A stretch of 64,000 bases of DNA from Cloeon dipterum (lineage: Eukaryota > Arthropoda > Insecta > Ephemeroptera > Baetidae): contig NC_088788.1 of assembly GCF_949628265.1 (NCBI RefSeq), positions 26,460,335 to 26,524,334 of the forward strand, read 5' to 3'. Both the position numbers and the translations under genes were made by a program. The notes under the pieces are model-generated. The model was given only the letters and a program-made list of their open reading frames with translations. It ran no database searches and was not told the DNA's origin. Shown here piece after piece: positions 38,933-49,657 of this stretch (within the stretch, counting starts at the first letter, position 1; every line of letters starts with the position of its first letter).

Positions 38933-41900
38933 ATGAACAGCTCAAGAATGGACATTCTGTGGGCTCCGTCCCACCCAGACAAATTTGTCACTTGGGGCAC
39001 TGACATCTATCTCTACGAAGTGTCTATGCAGCGGGAAATGCCCAAGCCTTCCTGTAAGAAATTAAAAAAAATGTTATGCTAGCTCAATGTCATGCAGGGA
39101 ACTCTTCTTCTTTCTTGAAAGTTTCTAGTTTTTAATTTGTCATTGCTAAAATTTCAAAGCATTGGTGTTTAAGTTATTATTGGAATATTATGATAGAGCG
39201 TGTTATTTGATAATAGATATTAGCAAGTGCTTTGGTGTGCAAAATAATGTTAAGGAAAAGGTATTGGTTTGTTTGCATGTAATTCGATAATTTAATTGTT
39301 GGTTTATGCAATTGGTAAATTACATTTTCATATTAAGTATCAACAACTGTTACAAATGGCTTGACCAGTATGTAACTGTTTCATGATCAGCCTTCAGGAT
39401 ATCAGCATTAGCGAGCGCCAACCTTGTTTCAACCATAACAAATCAGCAGTACATAAAATGTGTCGCAATTCACCCACACCCAGCCAGAGAAATCCTGATG
39501 GCAGCAGGATTGGCAAATGGGAAAGTAGCACTAACAGCATTTGGCCCTGTTGAATTTGACGCCAAAGGCCTTGCAGGCAAAGAATTAAGTAGGATTCTTT
39601 TAAATACTCGAGAGTGAGCCTTGATAATCATGTTATATGGACAGGTCCTAAACATCCTAGACAGTGTAATGCTGTGGCTTGGAATCCAGTGGACAGAGCT
39701 GTGCTGGTTTCCGGCCTGGACAAGCACAGAGGCGATCACTCTGTGCTGTTGTGGGACGCCGTAAAATCTCCGCAGAAGGCTGTGGCTGAGTTCAGTTTAT
39801 CTGAGGTCATCCACTCGTTAGCCTGGCTGCATCAACATGCCATTGCTGTGGGAATGAACAACAAGAATATAAAAATTATTGATATCCGAGGTGTGCCTTG
39901 ATAAAATTATTTTGAAAAATTGGCATAATTGTGAATCTCCTGCTTTTCAGAAGGATCAAAAGTCGTTCCAAGCACGTCGACAAAGTCTGTTTACAACATC
40001 GCAGTGGATCCACACAATGATAAACACATAGCTTCATGCTATGAGAATCAAATAACCATTTGGGATATTAGAAACTTTGAAAAGCCCATTGTTACTGTCA
40101 CCCAACCGAAGCCGATTTTAAAATTATCTTGGTGTCCAACTAGGTGATTAGACTTTCCAAAGAAATACACCTAGATTTATATCAATTAACGTTTTTAGTT
40201 TGAAGAATAATTTAACGTGAACTAATCAAAAATCTGTTCCCATTCAAATGCCAAATTTGCTGGAGTATGTCGTATTAATTTAGATGTTCCCGCCAGGCAC
40301 AACTTGTTGGGAACCCTGAGTAGAGAAAGTCAGTCTCTCTGTCTCTACGACGTTCAGCATGCCATCGTTGGAGATGAAGAGGAAACAGCTGCCATTGAGA
40401 GGTTTGTGACTCCAGGTCAAGGAGACGTGAGCGTGGCCTCCTTCTGCTGGCACCCTCAGCATGAAAACAGACTGATCGCCCTCACTCAGTCTGGCCGAAT
40501 TCACGACTATACTGTTGCTGAGAGAGTCACGCTGAACTTTTCGCCCTCCATGCACTTGGTCAGGACGGTTGGTCGCCGAATGCTGAAGATGGTGGACGAA
40601 ACAAATTCCATGTACACGCGCATCAATGACATATCCAATATCATGAAGCAGCGAGCACTCTCCGACTACGGCCTATTGGTAATTTCAATCTAATAGAGCC
40701 TAACTTTATTCGATTTATGATTTTTTAGTCGGAATTGAAGGAAAATGGAGACATGGTTAGTGACGAAAATTTGAAACAACTTTGGCATTGGCTGGGCAGT
40801 CATCAAACGAGTTCATCTGAGGAAAGTAACTCTGAAAACTGTCATCCTGGTGTTCGGTAAGGATTAATGAGTTCAAATATGTATAACTCTAACCTACATT
40901 GATTTTACTATGAAAAAATTGATCAGATAAATTATCCGATTTTATTTGGGACTTTGCTTCCAGGCATTTGTTGCGGCTGGAAGAAAACAATCCCAATGCA
41001 ATTTGCCCTCGATCAGATGGACATTACCTTGCGTGGAACGACATAAACGCAAGTAAAGTTTGCACCTTCCGCAGTGAAGAAAGGAAAGAAGCGCTGCAGT
41101 TGTGTGGCTGGCCTGTTCAAGGAAACAATGAAGAGGTGCTGCAGTTCATCCATCAGTTGGAGCAAGATGGTTTTGCCACGCGCGCAGCTTCCATCGCCGT
41201 TTTCCACTTGCATATTCGCTTGGCCATTGATGTGCTGAACAGAAGTGCTTCTAAAGGCGCTCAAGGCAACTTGCAAGTTGTGGCGATGGCGCTTTCTGGT
41301 GAGTAGTTTTGTTTTCAACAATCTGAAAGTGACTCATGAATTGGATCACATTGGCAGGCTACACGGATGATAAAAACAGCATCTGGAGAGATTTGTGTCA
41401 GCCAGATAAAACTCAATTGGCCGATCCCTACCTCAGATCTATGTTCGCCTTTTTGACTGCTGAAAAGGACAACTACGACAATGTTCTGGTACATTTACAT
41501 ATTCTTTTTAATAACTTAGTGGCTATTTTGATGGCTTAATGTAGCTTGATCAAAGGAAGAGACTCTTTAAATTGTTTTGAGTAGAGGTCTCAGCCATCGG
41601 TGCTGTGGCGCGCCAGCCGGCAAATTTTGGGTCACGTGGGCTGTTGCTAGCCGCCGTGAATCTGGCTAAGCTGTGCCAGCCACGCTAGCCGCCGGGGAAA
41701 AAGGGTCAAAAATTAAAAAAAAAATGCAGGAGAAAAAAATGTCTTCCGGCCTTTCAGGCCGTTAAGCACTATCAAACTTCTCATTTTAAATATTGGCAGC
41801 CGCGCCAGTTGCCAGACGCTGGTGGAAATGACCAGTCGCTGCCGTCAGGCAAAAACTTCTGCTAAGCCGGTCCCACCAGCCTCCGCTTTAAATCTCGCTG

Positions 41901-43213
41901 CTGAAACCTCTAGTTTTGAGTTATTATCAGAAGGGTTAAAATTTATTACTCAAATTTTCAGAATCAATCTGGAATGGCCGTAGAAGACAGAGTAGCCTTC
42001 GCATTGATATTCTTATCTGACTTAAGATTATCTGAGTACATTGCTAACCTCACTGCAAGTTTGACCGAAGAGGGAAATCTGTCTGGACTTCTTTTAACTG
42101 GCATGTTTAGTTTTCTTTTTCCCTTTTCTCCATAATTTATACGAAAATAACAGGAACGAGCTTGAACGGCCTAGATTTGCTGCAGCGATATTTGGACAAA
42201 ACTGGTGACATTCAAAGCGTTTGCATGTTAGTCATGAGAGCATTCTCAGCCAATTTGATGCAGCAAGAGAGGGTTCAAGACTGGCTTGAGGCGTGAGTCT
42301 ATAGTGCTCTTAAAAATTTCACATCTAAGCTGTTTTCTCTCTTAACCCAGATATCGCAACTTGCTCAATAGCTGGAAAATGTGGACTCAAAGGGCGCTCT
42401 TTGACGTTGAGCTACGTCAGTGTCATACAAACGCCAAACATCTAAATTTTCAAATCTTCGTGTCTTGTAATTTCTGCTGCAAGAGTGTCTCTGCAACTGT
42501 TAATACCTTACTGAGGAGTCGCATTGCTAGACTTGGATCTCAGTCAAGCAACAACAAATTCAAGGTACAAAAAAAAGGAAATTGTCATATTATTCAAAAA
42601 ATCAATTCACGTTCAATGTGCACCCTGATTATGAATGTTGAAAATTTATTGAGTCATTATTCTAGTTTCTCAAAACTAAAGTAAATACCAGTAGACCAAT
42701 AAAATAATTTCCTGGTCGCACACCTAAACCCTAATTTTGAAATATTAACATCATATTTTAATATTGTTTCTAACATGTCAAAGTGTAAGAATATGAAAAA
42801 CAGTGAACAAAATTCCACAGTACAGTTTGGTTCCAGCTTAAGTTCTATCATTGATATTATTTGTTTAAAATAAATACTAACTTCCCTATGATGATGTGTT
42901 TACATAAAAATTAAATGAAATAATGTCCCATTATCTTCAGATGTCATCCTGCCCCAACTGCCGGAAACCTCTGCCACGTTGTGCCATATGTTTAGTGCAC
43001 ATGGGCACCCCGTCTGGAGCGAAATCGGTTGGTCGCATGCCGGATGACAAAAAGCTATCGGAGTTTTCAACTTGGTTCACCTGGTGCCAAACCTGCAGAC
43101 ATGGCGGCCACGTACACCACATAAGCCAATGGTTCCGTGAACATCTGGAGTGTCCAGTGACGGGCTGCACTTGTCGCTGCATGAGTCTTGATTCAGTTGC
43201 AGCACTCAGGTGA
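38933..43213 (+). CDS. mio: GATOR2 complex subunit MIOS (missing oocyte)
   Basis: MIOS is a GATOR2 subunit that relieves GATOR1 inhibition of Rag GTPases at the lysosome, linking amino acids to TORC1. ATG 38933 starts MNSSRMDILWAPSHPDKFV, matching the family N-terminus. The WD40 propeller follows with RQCNAVAWNPVDRAVLVSGLD, LDKHRGDHSVLLWD, IAVDPHNDKHIASCYENQ, TIWDIRNFEKPI, LSWCPTR and LCLYDVQHAIVGDE. An alpha-solenoid has LQLCGWPVQGN, ALSGYTDDKNSIWRDLC, MFAFLTAEKDNYD and ALIFLSDLRLSEYIANLTAS. The C-terminus is a zinc-binding RING-like region: FVSCNFCCKSV, MSSCPNCRKPLPRCAICLVHMG, WCQTCRHGGHVHHI and HLECPVTGCTCRCM. It ends at TGA 43213. At least ten exons. One intron carries a hAT-like insertion (41582-41912). 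Confidence 0.95.
41582..41912. mobile_element. Non-autonomous hAT-like DNA transposon (MITE) in a MIOS intron
   Basis: A 331-bp GC-rich block interrupts an AT-rich intron. Its ends are imperfect terminal inverted repeats: TAGAGGTCTCAGC at 41582 and, read on the other strand from 41912, TAGAGGTTTCAGC (12 of 13 match). It is flanked by an exact 8-bp direct repeat GTTTTGAG at 41574-41581 and 41913-41920. An 8-bp target duplication plus short repeats beginning TAGAG fit the hAT superfamily. It contains no transposase frame, so it would need a partner in trans. The clean duplication suggests a fairly recent insertion. Confidence 0.85.
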
Positions 43214-44142
43214 ATTAGAGTCATTCATGTGAATTTATAATAAGGGATATCCAATGAAATTATTGTTAAATGATCAATTGTTTCATTGAAAAAAAACAGT
43301 CAATACTCCAGTTAAAAATGGCAAATGGTCAATCAATATGTAAGTAAATTAAAAGCGATTTTAGAAGTTTATAATTTTATTGCATGCTTTTCAAAATTTA
43401 TTGTTTTTTTCTAACAAGTAACAATAGAGCATGCACAACACCACAAGTTTACATTTTTATCTCAACTTAACCTTTAGCAAAGGTCTACATTTTTTCAACT
43501 CGCTGGTCAATCTAAGAAACATACGCTGTTGCTTTGTTTAAGAAGTGTCCAAAGAATAAATAAGAGGATGCACGAACTTCAAATATAGACAAGTTTGAGG
43601 TACCTTACACCATTGTCGCAACTAATTCTCTTTTTCTAAGCGTTCAAACCGGGCACACCTTGAAAAACGCTTTGTTCAGAAAATTGAAGAAGGTTCCAAT
43701 TGGTTTCCTTCTTTTGTAAAAACTGCGCGCGTCAAAAAACAGTGAGCATCCATCGGCAATTCAATACATATTAAGAGAGAGTAGACCAAAATCGAGCCAA
43801 AAAGTTAACTCATTTTGATAACAGTTTACTCTACCATTGTAATTTTTGGCTCGGTTTATTCTTTATCAGAACCAAATCGTAGATTGTTCCATTCGTTCAA
43901 TCATTTGGATGTGTGATAAAAATAGCTAAAAATCCTCATTTATCGCTTCTGACACGATTTTGGTCTGAGTACATAAAATTTGCTATCGTTTCCTAAAATG
44001 TTTGCGCAGATTCATTTCAAACGAAGACAAAACGCACCACAGAGTGTATGAGATAACAACTCCGCCTGCCAAAAAAACTTAAATATGGATTTTTTTCTCA
44101 CTATTGGTGAACAAGCCCCAAGGGTTGTTGACGCGAGGACAG
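43214..44142. other. Convergent 3' region between MIOS and the WBP1-like gene
   Basis: AT-rich spacer expected to hold both 3' UTRs. An 11-bp perfect inverted repeat (CGAGCCAAAAA at 43793-43803, complement at 43843-43853) could form a hairpin with a 39-base loop in a transcript. No gene is seen. Confidence 0.45.
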
Positions 44143-47100
44143 CTAGCTGCGGTTCAGCTGCTCTGTGTCCATCTCGGCGTCCTCATCCTCGGAGCTGCCC
44201 TCGAGCAAGGGGCTGCTGCCCTCGCGGCCGGTATGCACGGTCAGTAGAGGCGGTGCCAGGTGCGTGCTCGGCGTCGTCGGCGCCGACCGGGAAGAGACTA
44301 CGCCGAAGCCAAAAGTGCTTGGCGGCAGGGCGTTGCGCGGCGACGTCAGCGACAGCCAACTCGCACGTCGTGACCGCTTCGGCTGCACCACTGGTGGCCC
44401 GCTGCCTTGGCTCAGGGGTGTGTAGCCACTCTGCAAGGGCAGAAAGAGACAGTTAGTCATTGTGAAAGAAAAAATGCGATATATGAGCTACGTTTTGTGA
44501 TTTGTGACTAAAAATGTGTTAAATCAAAGTTTGTTTATATCAGGAACAGAAAAATAAAGAAATACATACGCTGGAAATTTTAATTTATTTTATTTTAAAT
44601 TATTGAATGGCTCGGCTCTGCGTGGATTTACTCACAATCAGAATGGGTAGCACGCTATCGTTAACTTTGTCCACTTAAAATTTCACTGATAGCTATCCAA
44701 CCAGAGCAAATCCGCGTGGAGCTGATAATTTAAATTTCACCAACATCATTTTGATTAAAAATATTAATTTACGAAGATCTTGAAAACCGTTATATCTTCC
44801 TTTTATTGTTCAAATAAAAATTAAATTACTAGATGGGGAGACATTATCACAAATTTTAAACTATTCAATTTTTTGTAAAAAGGCGTAAAAAGTTACCTTC
44901 ACCTACCACTTATGAGCAGGATAGAACTGCGAGTGCAAATATTGTGGTACACTTTGACTACTTTTAATGCTTTCTCGATATTGTGATAGGAAAAAAATCT
45001 AGCTCTGTCGTAAACTGACAAAGCAATAACGAGCATATAGAACGTTGATTTTCTTGATTAGTTTTGTCTGCTTAACACTTTAAGTGTTCAATAAAGTTAC
45101 CAATCGTACCCATATTTAAAAATCTTGGCGCAGGCAATTTTTAAATTTTATTTAAATTTTAGTTTTAGTTTCACTTAGCTTTTGTATCCGAAGAGTGATT
45201 AATATTCCTTTTATTAACTTAAAATGGCATATATTCACTTCAGTAGATTCTAAAATTTATTTTAGCGTCCGTTTTTCTGTTTGTTTAATTTAAAGCAAAA
45301 ATTATATTCTAATGCTGTTGTTAATTTAAGTTATAAATGCAATTTTTATTCTCACCTTTGAATGACTGGGCCACGGCGTCCGGCTTTTATTGGAAGCAGA
45401 TTCATTGTCACCGTCGGCGTACTCTGCTGGCGTGACAGGGGTTGCCGTCGGTAGGGCCTGAATTTTGTCGAGCAGGGCACGTAGCTCTGCCGCCTCCTCG
45501 TGCAGTTCCTGGGGACCATCGCACAAGTCCAGCGGCAGGAACAGTCTGTTGTTTGCCGTCGGAGTCGTCGCTTGAGGCGGAGACACCGGCGTGCCAAGTC
45601 CAAGGCTGCTCACCTGGTAAATAAGTTAAATTAATTAATACTGGACGTAATGTGTACAACAAATGACGTCTTCTTTACGTTTTTTTACATAGATTTTTAT
45701 TAAATTCGTCAGTTGGCCCGATTAATTCTGATTGATTAAAATAATATGATGATTATTACGAGCCCAGTTTTGTCTGTGCGACTCTTTAGATCGTAAAGTG
45801 ACAAAGCTATTATGCAACCTGTTCGTCACAAATGTAAAGAAGTTGCATACCTTCAAAAATTTCATACCTCTGAACCTGAGAGCCCGCCGAATTCGGACAC
45901 GCAGCATGAGGGCAGCATCAAGGATGAAGGGGGTGGTGATGGGGCAGCGCTCGGGGGCGCCTGTCCAGGGTAAGGGGGTGGAACGTCAGCACACATAAAG
46001 GCCGAGTTTAGGCTGTCCACTGTGCTCGCCGCGGAAAGGGAGCCTGCGGAGAAATTTTAGTTTAAACATGGTTTTGCCGGTGATAAATTCGTGCACAACT
46101 TACCCACAGGCCGGACTAGGTAGTTTCTGAAATACTGCACCATCAAACAACTGCCAGGTATACTTTTTCCCTGGTCTCCACCAAAACTGATGACCAAGGG
46201 ATAGAGATCAGGCTTCGCTGTGACCTGAAATATCAAGATTTAGTTTAATGGAATCAGTTTTTAAATTGCTCGCGGGAAAGGAAGCATTTATAATTAGCAT
46301 TATGCTTCAAATTTTGCCACATAAATCCCTATGTCTCAATTTAATATAAGTTTTTTACTTTAAATTAATAAAATAAAATAGTAACTTTATCTCTTGCGCT
46401 TCTTAAAGGGTACATCCCAACAAGGCATCGTATTATTGTTAGTCTGACAAAAAAATACCACGCATAAAATTAAAGCCTTAGGGTGTTGAGTAAACTGTCA
46501 GAAAATTATTAGGAGCGTGTGAAACAATTTCTGCGAATTTTCCAACCTCATTGTATGGGGGTGGCGAGTGGTGGAATGAGTTGCTGCGGCTGTAGTTGGG
46601 CGGCGCGTAGTAGGTGGTGCCCGACTCGGAGCTGAGGTCGTCGCTGCGGTGCGCGTCTCCGTCGCACTGGCCGCAGCAGTAGCAGCAGCCGCGGCAGGAG
46701 CGCGCAATGGACCTGCGGCGGCGCCAAATGGAGCAGCCGACCAGGAAGAGCACCGCGATAGTGGCCACCACCGCCCTGGGGGTGCGACAGAATTGGGGTT
46801 ATCAGCGCCAATATTGCTTGTGTGCGTATCGGGAGAGTATATAGTTACCAGAAGTGCCAGTGATTCCAGAAGATGACGTTCAAGAGGCTCGTCGGAGGAA
46901 CTGGAGGCCGATAGATCGGCGGCGTGTACACGTTGTAGCAGCAGCCGCCGGTGCAGCATTCTTTCGGTGGCGCACAACTGTGAAATTTAGGATTAGTTTA
47001 TACTACACGGAATTTATACTAAATAAATAAGCTGATCGATCTCTTTTATTTATCCTATACCTATTTGTATAAAAAGACTAGACGAACTGATGGACAAGTG

Positions 47101-49621
47101 TGCATTTTGGTGAATAAAGAAATTACCAATTTATATAAATATACTACATTTTTCTTTGTGTGACCGAAATTATGTGTCGCGTCAAAAAAATTATCTTTAA
47201 CCTCAAATTTAAGAGATGATGGAAACTGCACAGCAAGCACAAAACTTTTGGCTCATAGATATTCAGAAAAGGAATAAATTGGGGCTCTTGAAAGTCTGAT
47301 TAATAAATATATCCAAAAAAGGTGAATTTTCTATCATACACAATATTTTTTTACTCAATAGCTTTATAGTAATGTAGCAAAGTTTCCTAATCAGTCCTAA
47401 TCAGCTATTTTTTCACTTATATGCACTTGGATATGGGCTGGCTTCCACAATTGGAGAATGTATAGCGACTTAGTTAACCTCAAAATGTTGCCTTTCCTGT
47501 ATGACGGAAAATTCCCCACTTTTGAAACAGCCTAAAATATGATGTTGATAATCTTTATTTGAGTTGCTCCCATTAAGCAACTTAAAAATGGGAGTGATCG
47601 GTCAGGCGTGGAATGGCAAACTTACTAGTGGCCCCCATCACAGTATTTGGCCGCGGCCTGTAACAGATAAAATCGTATGTTAGAGGATTAATGGAGCGCA
47701 AGACGCTTGATTAGTATCATGCACAAGGATTAATTGGCACAAAGAGTAACGACTCTGAGCGTCTCGCTCGCAGCCGAAGGCTATCACTGTATATGGGTTA
47801 AGGCAACTTTTAATTATTTTAAGTAGCACACGAATCCTCAAACGGGCGTTGTTGAATAAATTGGAGTATAGCGTGAGTGTGTGTTTGTGAGAGTTTAGCT
47901 CTCGTGTCTGCCTGCCGAGCCGTACACTCACTCCATCATGGGAAAAGAGCCACTAGACGGCGGCAACAACAATAAGGAAAATTAAAACGATTAAAAATCT
48001 CGTGGAGCGCCTTCAGCCTCAACTATGCACACAGCACCGTGGGGGTTGAATAACAATAACAAACACACACACACACACGAGTTTGCATGAGCACGCTTCG
48101 TTCCACGCGCGCGGCCAGACCCTATAGTTGCACATTTCGAAGCGCAGCACGTACACTCTTTATTCGACGACTGGGTGTGCACGTTTTCCCTGCCCGGCGA
48201 AAGTGTGCCGTACTATTGACGCAGCTATCCTCTCAGATAAATTGTCGAGCCGACTGATTTACTGCCAATTTTTCTCTTGCTGCGGCTGCGTCTCGAAGAG
48301 CCTTGGGAAGGTCGCGAAAGTTATATATCAGCCGTCCCCACGGCATGCTGAGGAATTTGTTGGCGTGCCTCGCTGTCTGAGAGTTATCAGTCAAGAGACC
48401 AATACTTTATGACAAAATTGATATGGCGTTCTGTACGATATTGGGCAAAGGGGGAAAATTATGACCATCCATTAATATGAGCTATAAAAATATAAAGAAA
48501 ATATATTTCTCTAAATTATTTTGACAAAATGAATAAAAGCTAAAAATTCCCCCATAACGCTCTTTAGTTATGCCATACTGGATTTCCTAATTTTACTTAA
48601 TTTTAGTTTTCTAAATAAGACAATAGCTCCATGCTAGTTGTGACTATGCTTCTGTTCTCAGAGGATTTCAAAACATGAGTTACATTGAAGTTACATGAAT
48701 TGACCTGGAAAATTTCTATTCAGTATTGCAGGCCTTGATTTAAAATATTACAAAACAATATGAAGGACTCACGATTTCTACTCACTCACACTTCCTGTTC
48801 TGTCCACAAGAATCAATGTCATTTGTCCTATGCTATCAAAAAGCGTGAGTCTCTCTTAAAACTCTTTAAAAATATCATTGATTATAAAATGTTTGAGATA
48901 AAATAATGGCTACGATTATTCTTCACGTATGAACTAACCAACAAGTAATTAAACAATAGACACTGTAACATAAAATCTAGGCGCTTCACATGTTATTCAC
49001 GTATTTTAGGGAAAAGGCATATTAAAAGCTCATTTGTAAATACATTTTTACACCAGTGGAATGACCTTAATAAAACTAATTGCGAAAAAGTTAAATTAAA
49101 TGCATATTTTATTTATGTGATTATTGAGTGTCTTCTAAAAATGAGAAACCTAAATATCTAATATATATGTATATGATAGATAGGCTGTGATATATGTCTA
49201 AATTTTCTAAGGAAATCCAATTTCCTCTGACGCAGCAGAACGAAAGTGATAAAAAGGAACAGATTTTCTAGCAATTTGGTGCCATTTGCATTTCAAGAGG
49301 AGAGCATTCCCAGACACATCTCTGCAGTGTCAGGGCAGATTCGTTTTTCCAGTTTGTAGCAAACGACATTTTATGCTGCTCAAATCACTTGGAGGACGAG
49401 CAAACTGGAGGCTCTAAATAAAATATTTGAACCATCGAGCGAGAGAAGAAGAGAGTGCAGTAAGCAATAAATTTGATTTCGCTCTCTGGAAGATGGAAAA
49501 ATTGCGCTCCGCTCTCTTGACACACTTATTTCACGCGAGGGGTTGCTTTTCCGAGGGCAGAATAGCAGCCAGTCTGTGTGGATGTGTGCGAATGCATCTG
49601 AGCGAGAACTGGAGATGACTC

Positions 49622-49657
<36 letters not shown>

